Assembly (NCBI RefSeq): GCF_900105925.1
Contig: NZ_LT629791.1
Location: 5,116,001 to 5,180,000 of the forward strand
Origin: Jiangella alkaliphila
GTDB taxonomy: Bacteria; Actinomycetota; Actinomycetes; Jiangellales; Jiangellaceae
Direction of reading: 5' to 3'
Length of the DNA stretch: 64,000 nucleotides
Part shown: piece after piece, positions 8,152 to 16,258 of the stretch
Numbering within the stretch: the first letter of the stretch is position 1
Layout: each line of letters opens with the position of its first letter
The notes under the pieces: generated by a model
What the model was told of the DNA's origin: nothing
The model's input: only the letters and a program-made list of their open reading frames with translations
Database searches by the model: none
Translations under genes and position numbers: made by a program

Positions 8152-8754
8152 TCAGGAATTCCGGCCGGCGACGGGTGTCGCGAGCACCTTGCGGGTCTGC
8201 TCGGTATAGAGGACCGCCGCCCACCAGTACAGCGCCACGCCCCAGATGACGAACGCCCAGCCGAACACCCGGGCCAGCATCGGGACGGTGCCGTCGCCGT
8301 CACCCCAGAGCAGCAGCGGGAACGCGTAGAGCAGGCAGGCCGTCGCGGACTTGCCGAGGAAGTGGACGGGCAGGCCGGTGATGCCGCGGCGGGCGCGCAG
8401 CAGCGCGACGATGCCCGCCATGTACACGTCGCGCGCGACCAGCAGCACCGCGAACCAGAGCGGGATGACCTCGCGCAGCGTCAGCGCCACGATCGTGGTG
8501 AGGATGTAGAGCCTGTCCGCGAGCGGGTCGAGCAACTGGCCGACCCGGCTGATCTGGTTCCACCGCCGCGCGAGGTAGCCGTCGAGGTAGTCGGTGAACC
8601 CGGAGACCGCGAGCAGGATGATCGCGAGAGTGTCGGCCTCCTCGACCAGCACCAGCCAGAGGAACACCGGCACGCCGAGCAGGCGCAGGAACGACAGGAT
8701 GTTCGGAACCGTGAACACCCGGTCGGTCTGCACCGCCGTCTCCTGCGCCTTCAC
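8152..8754 (-). CDS. CDP-alcohol phosphatidyltransferase family protein (PgsA2-like)
   Basis: Enzymes of this family join a CDP-diacylglycerol-activated phosphatidyl group to an alcohol in the membrane. The 200-residue protein has the full metal and substrate motif D-x2-DG-x2-AR-x8-G-x3-D-x3-D, visible as DYLDGYLARRWNQISR followed by GQLLDPLAD. About six hydrophobic helices surround it. The start of the mature part, FTVPNILSFLRLLGVPVF, is typical. The position next to DUF881 matches Rv1822 (pgsA2) of M. tuberculosis. The acceptor could be glycerol-3-phosphate, inositol phosphate or another lipid head group; the motif does not decide it. Confidence 0.9.
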   Translation of the reverse strand: MKAQETAVQTDRVFTVPNILSFLRLLGVPVFLWLVLVEEADTLAIILLAVSGFTDYLDGYLARRWNQISRVGQLLDPLADRLYILTTIVALTLREVIPLWFAVLLVARDVYMAGIVALLRARRGITGLPVHFLGKSATACLLYAFPLLLWGDGDGTVPMLARVFGWAFVIWGVALYWWAAVLYTEQTRKVLATPVAGRNS

Positions 8755-8947
8755 AGCCCGTCGTCCCCCGTTCGCCTGTGGCTCGATGCCGCCCCCAGCG
8801 TACGCGTCACAATCCGGCGGGGTCGTACGTCTTGGTTGGTGTGGCCAGGACAGTGGCGGGGAAAATCCGATGCGCGACGGCGTCAGCGGCAGTCATGCTT
8901 GCGGGCGTGGACGGGGACCGGGGGACGTACGGGCGTGATCGCTCTCA

Positions 8948-8977
8948 CACCCGCAATGGTTGCGGGTGCGTTAGTAT
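8948..8977 (+). promoter_or_regulatory. MarR autoregulatory operator and leaderless promoter
   Basis: CACCCGCAA (8948-8956) and TTGCGGGTG (8960-8968) form a perfect 9-bp inverted repeat with a 3-bp centre. A TAGTAT -10 box (8972-8977) follows and lies seven bases before the GTG start at 8984, so the mRNA is probably leaderless. The palindrome covers the expected -35 region, which is where a MarR repressor would block its own promoter and that of the cotranscribed efflux gene. Confidence 0.65.
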
Positions 8978-8983
8978 TCTCGG

Positions 8984-9448
8984 GTGTCCGCCTCCGAGCT
9001 CGAGCTCATCCGCGCGCTGGAGGCGCTCTTCCATCAGCTGTCGTGCACCAAGGCCGACTCCGATCTGCGGTCCATGGTCGAGATGGATCTGTCCATCTCC
9101 CAGTTCCGCTGCCTCATCCTGCTCGGCCGGCATGCCGAGGCGCTGCCGATCAACGAGCTGGCCGACGGTCTCGACCTCACGCTGGCCACGGCCGGTCGCA
9201 ACGTCGACCGCCTGCTCGCGCACGGGCTGGTCGAACGGCGTGAGGACCCGCAGGACCGCAGGGTCCGGCTGGTCTCGCTGTCCGACACGGGGAGGTCGAT
9301 CATGACCGAGATCGACGCCCACCACCGCAACGCACTCGTGGCGTTCGCCCAGTCCCTCGACCCGGCGGACCGGGACCGGCTCACCGCCGCGCTCGCTCCG
9401 ATCGTCGAACCATCCGCACCATCTCGCCTGGAGGAACAACTCTCATGA
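8984..9448 (+). CDS. MarR-family transcriptional regulator
   Basis: The 154-residue winged-helix protein has the MarR core: LPINELADGLDLTLATAGRN as the helix-turn-helix, then RLLAHGLVERREDPQDRRVR as the wing with the conserved D-x-R-x3-R motif, and a C-terminal dimerisation helix. It begins at GTG 8984 directly downstream of a palindromic operator and -10 box. Its stop overlaps the start of the MFS transporter gene (ATGA), the common arrangement in which a MarR repressor controls a drug or metabolite exporter and is released by the exported compound or a relative. The ligand is not known. Confidence 0.92.
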   Translation: MSASELELIRALEALFHQLSCTKADSDLRSMVEMDLSISQFRCLILLGRHAEALPINELADGLDLTLATAGRNVDRLLAHGLVERREDPQDRRVRLVSLSDTGRSIMTEIDAHHRNALVAFAQSLDPADRDRLTAALAPIVEPSAPSRLEEQLS

Positions 9449-10995
9449 GTGCACCGGCCGGACCCCCCGACACCGGGTCTGACAAGCTCGATCGCGGCGT
9501 CCTGAAGGTCGCCGGCGTGGTGGTGCTCGGCGCCATCATGTCGATCCTCGACATCACGGTCGTCAGCATCGCGCTGCCGACCTTCCAGTCCGAGTTCAAC
9601 GCCACCTACGCCACCGTCGCTTGGACGATGACGGCGTACACCCTGGCTCTGGCCGCGGTCATCCCGATCAGCGGCTGGGCGGCGGACCGGTTCGGCACCA
9701 AGCGGCTCTACCTGACGTCGCTCGTCCTGTTCACCCTCGGCTCGGTGCTGTGTGCCATGGCCTGGGACATCGGCCCGCTCATCGGCGCCCGCGTGCTGCA
9801 GGGCCTCGGCGGCGGCATGCTGATGCCGCTGGGCATGACGATCATGACCCGCGCCGCCGGCCCGGACCGCGTCGGCCGCGTCATGGCCGTGCTGGGCGTG
9901 CCGATGCTGCTGGGCCCGATCGGCGGCCCGATCCTCGGCGGCTGGCTGATCGACGTCGCCTCCTGGCACTGGATCTTCCTGATCAACCTGCCCATCGGCA
10001 TCGTCGGCATCTTCGCGGCGTGGCGGGTGCTGCCGCGCGACACCGAGCAGCCGTCCGAGACGTTCGACTTCCTCGGTATGGCGCTGCTCTCCCCCGGCCT
10101 CGCGGCGTTCCTGTACGGCGTGTCGTCGATCCCGGAGCACGGCACGGTCAACAACGCCGAGGTGCTCATCCCGGCCATCATCGGCCTGGCCCTCGTGGTC
10201 GCGTTCGTCTTCCACGCGCTGCGCAAGGACCACCCGCTGATCGACCTGCGGCTGTTCCTCAACCGGCACCTCACCATCGCCGTCGTGACGATGTCGCTGT
10301 TCATCGTGGCCTTCATGGGCGCCGGTCTGCTGTTCCCCGGCTACTTCGTGCAGGTCCGCGGCGAGAGCACGCTGATGGCCGGTCTGCTGATCGCGCCCCA
10401 GGGTCTCGGCGCCATGGTGACGATGCCGATCGCGGGCCGGTTCACCGACAAGGCCGGCCCCGGCAAGCTGGTGCTCGGCGGCATCGTGCTCATCGCCATC
10501 GGCATGGGGACGTTCACCCAGCTCGACGCCGACACGCCGTACGGGCTGCTGATGGGCGCGCTGTTCGTCATGGGCCTCGGCATGGGCATGACGATGATGC
10601 CGATCATGACCGCCGCGCTGGCCAGCCTCACGCACGGCGAGGTGGCCCGTGGGTCGACGCTGATGAACATCGTCCAGCAGACCGGCGGCTCGATCGGTAC
10701 CGCCGTCATGTCGGTCATCCTGACGAACAACATCATCAACAACCAGTCCGCCGCCACGTTCTACGGCGCGGTCCAGACCCAGTCCGAGGACCAGCTGCCG
10801 CCGGACCTCTTCGCGGCCGGACAGCAGGCGCTGGCCGAGGCGTTCGGCAACACCTACGTGGTGGCGGTCGTGCTGGTCCTGCTCTGCCTCGTCCCGGCGT
10901 TCTTCCTGCCGCGGTCGAAGCAGGAGCTGCGTCTCGACCCCCGCGAGGAGGGCGAGGGCGACGCCAGCCAGGCGCCGCCGGTCGTCCTGCACTGA
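9445..10995 (+). CDS. DHA2-family MFS multidrug efflux transporter (EmrB/QacA type)
   Basis: The 516-residue membrane protein has 14 predicted helices and the drug:H+ antiporter-2 signatures: the first helix motif LDITVVSIALP (motif D1), motif A GWAADRFGTKRLYLT between helices 2 and 3, and motif C GVPMLLGPIGGPILGGWL in helix 5. It exports hydrophobic or cationic compounds using the proton gradient. The start overlaps the MarR stop (ATGA), so expression is tied to that repressor. A strong hairpin terminator follows. The substrate cannot be read from the sequence. Confidence 0.93.
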   Translation: MSAPAGPPDTGSDKLDRGVLKVAGVVVLGAIMSILDITVVSIALPTFQSEFNATYATVAWTMTAYTLALAAVIPISGWAADRFGTKRLYLTSLVLFTLGSVLCAMAWDIGPLIGARVLQGLGGGMLMPLGMTIMTRAAGPDRVGRVMAVLGVPMLLGPIGGPILGGWLIDVASWHWIFLINLPIGIVGIFAAWRVLPRDTEQPSETFDFLGMALLSPGLAAFLYGVSSIPEHGTVNNAEVLIPAIIGLALVVAFVFHALRKDHPLIDLRLFLNRHLTIAVVTMSLFIVAFMGAGLLFPGYFVQVRGESTLMAGLLIAPQGLGAMVTMPIAGRFTDKAGPGKLVLGGIVLIAIGMGTFTQLDADTPYGLLMGALFVMGLGMGMTMMPIMTAALASLTHGEVARGSTLMNIVQQTGGSIGTAVMSVILTNNIINNQSAATFYGAVQTQSEDQLPPDLFAAGQQALAEAFGNTYVVAVVLVLLCLVPAFFLPRSKQELRLDPREEGEGDASQAPPVVLH

Positions 10996-11010
10996 GGCCG
11001 GCTTCGCACG

Positions 11011-11046
11011 AAGGCCCCGTCCGGCGTTCTGCCGGGCGGGGCCTTT
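11011..11046 (+). terminator. Rho-independent-like terminator after the MarR-MFS operon
   Basis: AAGGCCCCGTCCGGC (11011-11025) pairs with GCCGGGCGGGGCCTT (11031-11045) around a GTTCT loop, giving a nearly perfect 15-bp GC-rich stem. The T-tract is only TTT, usual for actinobacteria. It lies 16 bp beyond the MFS stop codon. Confidence 0.85.
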
Positions 11047-11526
11047 GCCGAGCTACGCCAGCTGGCCGCTGGCTCCATCGTCGGGGCGCGGATCGAAGCA
11101 CCTCACCCGCCGCAGGTGCACCTCACCCTCCTGAGGACCACTTGCGGGCCTGATCCACTCGTCATGCGGTCGCCAGACGAGTGAGGTACACACCAGCCGA
11201 GCGAGGTGCCCGCCCAAGCACCTTGGCCAGCCTGGTCGTCGCACCAGGCCGGGCATATCGGGCGCAGTCACGACGACCAGCCTTGCCAAGGGCGGCACCG
11301 GGCCGTCAGTGCGAGACGCGCATTCGAAGATCTCCCGGCCCAGCGCGGCGACAGCCGAAAGCGCAACAGGCTCTGTCGGGGGTCAGGTCATTGGTGATCA
11401 TGGGGAAGGCGGAGATATCGATTGTTCACCCGCACAGCCCTGCCCGCGTACCGGAGGCGGGTCTAATGTCGGACGGTGCCGGGTCCGGTCCGCGGATCCG
11501 GAGTCTCCCGACGAGGAGGTCGGACC
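11047..11526. other. 480-bp region without a convincing gene
   Basis: Several short open frames cross this stretch on both strands, but none has a recognisable domain, codon pattern or ribosome binding site. Fragments of CGAGGTGC/GCACCTCG-like sequence recur at 11095-11230, which may be a decayed repeat. The last 30 bases carry the AGGAGG of the following gene. Confidence 0.5.
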
Positions 11527-11949
11527 ATGAGCACGCTGCTCAACCCGTACATCGGGTTCCGTGACAACGCGCGGCAGGCGCTGGAGTTCTACCAGTCGGT
11601 CTTCGGCGGCGAGCTGCAGCTCAGCACGTTCGCCGACCTCGGCGCCAGCCACGACCCGGCCGAGTCGGGCAAGATCATGCACGGCCAGCTGGAGACCGAG
11701 AACGACCTGGTGCTGATGGCCGCCGACACGCCGAGCGACATGGAGTACACGCCCGGCGGCAGTGTCTCGATCTCGCTCAGCGGCGACGACGAGCCCACGC
11801 TGCGCGGCTACTGGGAGGCGCTGTCCGGCGACGGCACCGTCACCGTGCCGTTGGAGAAGGCGCCGTGGGGCGACACCTTCGGCATGTGCGTCGACCCGTA
11901 CGGGGTCAGCTGGATGGTCAACATCCTGGGGGCGAAGCCGCCGCAGTAG
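11527..11949 (+). CDS. VOC-superfamily protein, PhnB/YjdN-like
   Basis: The 140-residue protein of the glyoxalase/bleomycin-resistance fold starts with NPYIGFRDNARQALEFYQSV, the signature of the PhnB/YjdN group, and ends DTFGMCVDPYGVSWMVNI as those proteins do. Members are dimeric beta-alpha-beta-beta-beta proteins; a metal-dependent or binding function is usual, but YjdN itself has no assigned reaction. ATG 11527 is chosen because AGGAGGTCGGACC precedes it; the in-frame upstream extension to 11476 has no Shine-Dalgarno. It appears monocistronic. Confidence 0.88.
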   Translation: MSTLLNPYIGFRDNARQALEFYQSVFGGELQLSTFADLGASHDPAESGKIMHGQLETENDLVLMAADTPSDMEYTPGGSVSISLSGDDEPTLRGYWEALSGDGTVTVPLEKAPWGDTFGMCVDPYGVSWMVNILGAKPPQ

Positions 11950-11982
11950 CGGCCAGCTCGTCGCGATAGGCGGCGGTGCACG

Positions 11983-12040
11983 GCTGGACCGTGCAGACCG
12001 CACGGTGCACCGGTGACACCGTGCATCTACGGCCGTGCGC
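11983..12040. promoter_or_regulatory. Cluster of CCGTGCA/TGCACGG motifs upstream of small membrane protein genes
   Basis: Within about 60 bp the motif CCGTGCA or its complement occurs five times (GGTGCACGGC, ACCGTGCAG, GCACGGTGCAC, ACCGTGCAT and a CCGTGCGC variant), in both orientations. The repeats sit 25-80 bp upstream of ATG 12063, where operator sites would be expected. No regulator gene is adjacent. Confidence 0.45.
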
Positions 12041-12062
12041 GGAACCGGCCGAGGCTGCGGGT

Positions 12063-12464
12063 ATGACACTGACGCACACCACCCACCGCCACGGACGACG
12101 CGCGTTCGTCCGTCATTACCTCGAGATGCTGGTGGCCATGGCCGCCGGCATGATGCTCGGCCCGCTGCTGCGCTCGGCCGCCGGGCTGGAGCCGTCCGCC
12201 GGAGCCGGAACCGGCGCCGTCCTGATGGCCGTCGACATGTCCGTCGCGATGGTCGTCTGGATGCGGATCCGCGGCCACGGCTGGCCGGCGACGCTGGAGA
12301 TGGCCGGCGTCATGGTCGCGCCGGTCGCCGTCCTGGCGCCGCTGCACTGGCTCGGCCTGTTCGGCGCCGACGCCCTGCTGCTGGCCGAGCACGTCGTCAT
12401 GCTGCCGCTCATGTGGCTGGCGATGCTGCGCCGGCCGGCCGAGTACGGGCGGTGGACGCGATGA
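12063..12464 (+). CDS. Four-helix integral membrane protein, unknown function
   Basis: The 133-residue protein has a His/Arg-rich start, then four hydrophobic segments: LEMLVAMAAGMMLGPLL, AVLMAVDMSVAMVVWM, EMAGVMVAPVAVLAPLHWL and HVVMLPLMWLAML. It is unusually rich in methionine within the helices, which can indicate metal (copper) contact but may be chance. I do not recognise a named family. It starts at ATG 12063 after the motif cluster and its stop overlaps the next gene (ATGA), so the two membrane proteins probably act together. Confidence 0.75.
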   Translation: MTLTHTTHRHGRRAFVRHYLEMLVAMAAGMMLGPLLRSAAGLEPSAGAGTGAVLMAVDMSVAMVVWMRIRGHGWPATLEMAGVMVAPVAVLAPLHWLGLFGADALLLAEHVVMLPLMWLAMLRRPAEYGRWTR

Positions 12465-13033
12465 CGGCAGCGACGGCGGCCCCGTCCGTCCCCTGGTACC
12501 GGCACGTCGCCGCGCGCTGGCCCGCCGCGCTCGCCGTCGTCATGACCGTCCTGACGTTCGGCGGCGCCGAGACGGTCGACGGCATGCACTCGTTCGCCGA
12601 GATCCTGCCGATGCTCCCCCTGCTCTACGTGGTCGTCGCGACGCTGGAGCGGCGCCGGGCGACCTGGCCGCTGGTCGTCGTCGGGTTCGCGCTGGTGTTC
12701 CTGCTCCGAGGCCTCGACCTGATCTCCCCCGCCGTCGTGTTCTGGGCGATCGCGCTGGTCACGCTGGTGTGGACCGCCGTCGGCGGGCGGCTGTGGCGCG
12801 ACGGGGTGCTGCAGGCCCAGGCGGTGGGGATGCTGGTGTTCGGCGGGCTCGGGCTGGCCGGGCTGATCATCGACCCGGACGTCGGCCGCTACCTGGTCGC
12901 GGCCGGCTGGTTCTTCCACGGCGTCTGGGACGTCGTCCACCTGAAGCTGGACAAAGTGGTCGCGCGGTCGTTCGCCGAGTGGTGCGCGATCATCGACGTC
13001 GTCATCGGTATCGAACTGCTGCTCAAGCTCTGA
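12461..13033 (+). CDS. Polytopic membrane protein, unknown function
   Basis: The 190-residue protein has about six hydrophobic segments (for example WPAALAVVMTVLTFGG, VVFWAIALVTLVWTAV and AVGMLVFGGLGLAGLII). It ends with a soluble-looking stretch containing WFFHGVWDVVHLKLDKVVAR and a final helix (IDVVIGIELLLKL). The start is ATG 12461, overlapping the preceding stop, so it is the second gene of a two-gene operon of membrane proteins. The longer frame that begins at 12035 is an out-of-frame read through the first gene. No catalytic motif is visible, and a family assignment is not possible from sequence by eye. Confidence 0.78.
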   Translation: MTAATAAPSVPWYRHVAARWPAALAVVMTVLTFGGAETVDGMHSFAEILPMLPLLYVVVATLERRRATWPLVVVGFALVFLLRGLDLISPAVVFWAIALVTLVWTAVGGRLWRDGVLQAQAVGMLVFGGLGLAGLIIDPDVGRYLVAAGWFFHGVWDVVHLKLDKVVARSFAEWCAIIDVVIGIELLLKL

Positions 13034-13072
13034 GTCGGGGTAATACTGTGCTGACGAGCCGCTGGAGGTCAC

Positions 13073-14551
13073 ATGGGCGAGGACGTCGGCAGGCAGGAGT
13101 TCAGCCGGGCGGACCGGACGAAGTACCGCGCCAAGGTCCGCCGGGGCCTCGACGCCTTCGAGCGCATGCTCCGTGAGGCGCAGTTCGAGTTCGACCGGCC
13201 GATGACCGGGCTGGAGATCGAGCTGAACCTCGTCGACGAGCACCAGGACCCGGCCATGCGCAACGCCGAGGCGCTGGAGGCCATCGCCGACCCGGCCTTC
13301 CAGACCGAGCTCGGCCAGTGGAACCTGGAGATCAACCTCGCACCGCGCGAGCTGGACGGCGCCGGCGTGACGGCGTTCGAGGAGGACGTCCGCGCCAGCC
13401 TGAACGCCGCCGAGCAGAAGGCCGGCGCCGTCGGCGCGCACCTGGCGATGATCGGGATCCTGCCCACGCTGCGGCTGGAGCACATGACCGGGCACGCGCT
13501 GTCGGTGAACCCGCGCTACGAGCTGCTCAACGACCAGATCCTGTCCGCCCGCGGCGAGGACCTGCACCTGGCCGTCGACGGCGCCGAGCGGCTGCGCGTC
13601 TCGTGCGACACCATCGTCCCCGAGGCGGCCTGCACGAGCACCCAGTTCCACCTGCAGGTCAGCCCGGAGCAGTTCCCCGCCGTCTGGAACGCCGCCCAGG
13701 CCGTCGCGGGCGTGCAGATCGCCGTCGGCGCGAACTCGCCGTTCCTGCTCGGCAAACAGCTGTGGGCCGAGACCCGCATCGCGCTGTTCGAGCAGGCCAC
13801 CGACACCCGCAGCGAGGAGCTCAAGGCGCAGGGCGTGCGGCCACGGGTGTGGTTCGGCGAACGGTGGATCACCTCGATCTTCGACCTGTTCGAGGAGAAC
13901 GTGCGGTACTTCCCCGCGCTGCTGCCGATCGTCGCCGACGAGGACCCGATCGCGGTGCTGGACCGCGGCGACACCCCTGAGCTGGCCGAGCTGCGGCTGC
14001 ACAACGGCACCATCTACCGCTGGAACCGGCCGGTCTACGACGTCGTCCGCGGGCGCGCGCACCTGCGGGTCGAGAACCGCGTGCTGCCGGCCGGGCCGAC
14101 CGTCGCCGACACCTTGGCGAATGGCGCGTTCTACTACGGGCTGGTGCGGAAGCTGTCCGAGGAGGACCGGCCGGTGTGGACGCAGATGTCGTTCAGCGCC
14201 GCTGAGGAGAACTTCCACGCCTGCGCCCGCGAGGGCCTCGACGCCCAGGTGTACTGGCCGGGGCTGGGGCACGTCCCGGTCGCCGAGCTGGTGCTGCGCC
14301 GGCTGCTGCCGATGGCCTACGACGGCCTGCGCGACTGGGGCGTCGACACCGCGGAGCAGGAGCGGCTGCTGGGCATCGTCGAGCGGCGCTGCGCCGAGCA
14401 CCGCAACGGCTCCGACTGGCAGGTCGCCGCGTTCCGGCGCCGGTTCGACGGCACGTCCGTGGAGCGCTACGACGCACTGCGCGGCATGCTGCGCTCCTAC
14501 GTCGACCACATGCACACCAACGAGCCGGTGCACACCTGGGCCGTCGACTGA
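13073..14551 (+). CDS. Carboxylate-amine ligase of the glutamate-cysteine ligase family (GCS2)
   Basis: The 492-residue protein is an ATP-grasp-like GCS2 family enzyme. The N-terminal glutamate/metal motif TGLEIELNLVD (about residues 44-54) and ELGQWNLEINLAPREL (about 82-97) carry the acidic residues that bind Mg-ATP. STQFHLQVSPEQF and NGTIYRWNRPVYDV are further family landmarks. Such proteins form amide bonds between a glutamate-like carboxylate and an amine; in actinobacteria glutathione is rare, so the true product may differ from gamma-glutamylcysteine. ATG 13073 follows GGAGGTCAC. The gene stands alone between unrelated genes. Confidence 0.82.
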   Translation: MGEDVGRQEFSRADRTKYRAKVRRGLDAFERMLREAQFEFDRPMTGLEIELNLVDEHQDPAMRNAEALEAIADPAFQTELGQWNLEINLAPRELDGAGVTAFEEDVRASLNAAEQKAGAVGAHLAMIGILPTLRLEHMTGHALSVNPRYELLNDQILSARGEDLHLAVDGAERLRVSCDTIVPEAACTSTQFHLQVSPEQFPAVWNAAQAVAGVQIAVGANSPFLLGKQLWAETRIALFEQATDTRSEELKAQGVRPRVWFGERWITSIFDLFEENVRYFPALLPIVADEDPIAVLDRGDTPELAELRLHNGTIYRWNRPVYDVVRGRAHLRVENRVLPAGPTVADTLANGAFYYGLVRKLSEEDRPVWTQMSFSAAEENFHACAREGLDAQVYWPGLGHVPVAELVLRRLLPMAYDGLRDWGVDTAEQERLLGIVERRCAEHRNGSDWQVAAFRRRFDGTSVERYDALRGMLRSYVDHMHTNEPVHTWAVD

Positions 14552-14661
14552 GCCTTCGTCCCGCCGCGTGCCGTCGTTCCCGGGCCGTTCATCGCCCATT
14601 CAGGACCCACGTCAAAACTATGCGGGTTAGTACTGCCGTCGTTAGTAGAGAAGAGGCATCC

Positions 14662-16167
14662 ATGGGCGAGCGGGTCGAGGGTCCGGAGCCGGGCCTGTCG
14701 CGGCGCCAGCTGATGAAGTACGCGGGCGTCGGCGCGACGCTCGCGGCGGCGTCCACCGTCGCCGGCGGCAACGCCTCCTGGGCCGACGAGGACGACCGGG
14801 GCGCGGCGCCGTCGTCGGGCGGGTCGGGCGGTTCACGCGGCCGCGCCTGGCGAGCCGGCGACCACCACATCCACTCCGAGTACAGCGGCGAGTTCGACAC
14901 GTCCGTCAACCCGCCCGTCTTCCACAAGGGCGCCGACGCCGTCTACCCGATCGTCACCAACGCGATCATGGCCAAGAACTTCGGCCTGACCTGGGCGATG
15001 TGCACCGACCACGGAGGACCGACGCACTCGAAGGTCAACCTCGAGCAGGCCTACCCCGACCTGCTGCTGTCGCGCCGGCTCGTCCCGGACGTGCTGCAGT
15101 TCTGGGGCATGGAGTTCGACGCGCCGGCCATGGACCACCACACGCTGATGATCCCCCGCCACGACGACGAGGCGCGGATGCTGTTCGAGCTGGAGAGCCG
15201 GTTCGCCAAGCACGACGCGTTCCCGTCCGACCCGGGCCGCGACACCGAGCCGAAGATGGTCGAGTTCCTCAAGGTGGCCAAGGGCATGAGCCCGAAGCCG
15301 CTGGTCATCGCCCACCACGCGGCCCGCTCGGCGTCCGGCCTCGGCGTCTGGGGCCAGGACACCCCGCACGAGTTCCGCAACGGCAACAACGCCGCGCCCG
15401 ACATCTACGTCGGCTTCGAGGGCGCGCCCGGGCACCAGGCCGGCCCGCTCAACGGCGGCGCCCGCGGCGGCTACGGCAACTACCCGACGCACGGCGGCTA
15501 CGACCAGATGACCGCGCAGGTCGGCGGCCTGTGGGACTCGCTGCTCGGCGAGGGCCGCAAGTGGTGGATCACCGCGACGTCGGACTCGCACGTCCACTGG
15601 ACCCGCGGCGGCTCGGACTTCTGGCCCGGCGAGTACAGCAAGACCTACGTGCACGCCAAGCAGGACTACGCCGACATCATGGACGGCCTGCGCACCGGCC
15701 GGATCTTCGTCACGACCGGCGACCTGGTCAGGTCGCTGGACGTGTCGGCGACCAGCCGGCGCAAGACCGTCGCCGTCGGCGAGACGCTCACCCTGGACCG
15801 CCGCGCCCGCAACGACGTCGAGATCGAGATCCGGTTCCGGCCGCTCGGCGGGACCAACGCCAACGGTGACCGGCCCGAGGTCACCCGCGTGGACCTCATC
15901 GTCGGCGAGGTCACCGGCCCGGTCAGCGACCTCGACGCCGCCACCAACCCCACCACCCAGGTCGTCGCCCGGTTCGGCCCGGGCGACTGGCAGCGGCAGG
16001 GCGAGGAGTACGTCGTCCGGCACACCGTCCGCGACGCGGAGGCGAGCTTCTACGCCCGGGTCCGCGGCACCAGCACCGACGAGCTCGAGCCCGCGGCGGA
16101 CGGCCTGGAGAGCCCGTGGGAGGACCTCTGGTTCTACTCGAACCCGGTGTTCGTCCGCATCCGCTGA
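14662..16167 (+). CDS. Tat-exported PHP-domain metallohydrolase
   Basis: The 501-residue protein has a twin-arginine signal (LSRRQLMKYAGVGATLAAAS, from about residue 12). Its PHP domain begins AGDHHIHSEYSGEFD (Asp67, His69, His71). Later metal-binding candidates are CTDHGG, WGMEFDAP, IAHHAARS and TSDSHVHW, so the metal cluster appears complete. PHP enzymes hydrolyse phosphoesters with two or three divalent metals; an extracytoplasmic member may act on a phosphorylated nutrient. The C-terminal third is beta-rich. The start is ATG 14662 with AGAAGAGG before it. It converges on the BlaI/M56 pair across a long inverted repeat. Confidence 0.83.
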   Translation: MGERVEGPEPGLSRRQLMKYAGVGATLAAASTVAGGNASWADEDDRGAAPSSGGSGGSRGRAWRAGDHHIHSEYSGEFDTSVNPPVFHKGADAVYPIVTNAIMAKNFGLTWAMCTDHGGPTHSKVNLEQAYPDLLLSRRLVPDVLQFWGMEFDAPAMDHHTLMIPRHDDEARMLFELESRFAKHDAFPSDPGRDTEPKMVEFLKVAKGMSPKPLVIAHHAARSASGLGVWGQDTPHEFRNGNNAAPDIYVGFEGAPGHQAGPLNGGARGGYGNYPTHGGYDQMTAQVGGLWDSLLGEGRKWWITATSDSHVHWTRGGSDFWPGEYSKTYVHAKQDYADIMDGLRTGRIFVTTGDLVRSLDVSATSRRKTVAVGETLTLDRRARNDVEIEIRFRPLGGTNANGDRPEVTRVDLIVGEVTGPVSDLDAATNPTTQVVARFGPGDWQRQGEEYVVRHTVRDAEASFYARVRGTSTDELEPAADGLESPWEDLWFYSNPVFVRIR

Positions 16168-16182
16168 CCCCCAACCCCGCCC

Positions 16183-16258
16183 AAGTTGATCTTGGAGTAA
16201 AGCGGCCATCTATCGGACAAATGCCACCGCAATTGCCCGCTTACTCCAAGATCAACTT
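16183..16258. repeat. 18-bp perfect inverted repeat (REP-like) between convergent genes
   Basis: AAGTTGATCTTGGAGTAA (16183-16200) is exactly repeated in reverse complement at 16241-16258, separated by 40 bp. The right arm covers the last codons and the TGA stop of the M56 peptidase gene. The structure can act as a bidirectional terminator for the two convergent genes, but the AT-rich arms in a GC-rich genome and the wide loop suggest a mobile or REP/MITE-type palindrome. Confidence 0.85.

Noticed and set aside
11053..11298. An 81-codon minus-strand frame after the efflux operon
   Set aside because: No ribosome binding site, no domain and poor coding pattern.
12116..14599. An 827-codon open frame on the minus strand
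   Set aside because: It is antisense to the membrane protein and GCS2 genes and rich in Arg, Asp and Gln repeats with no domain.
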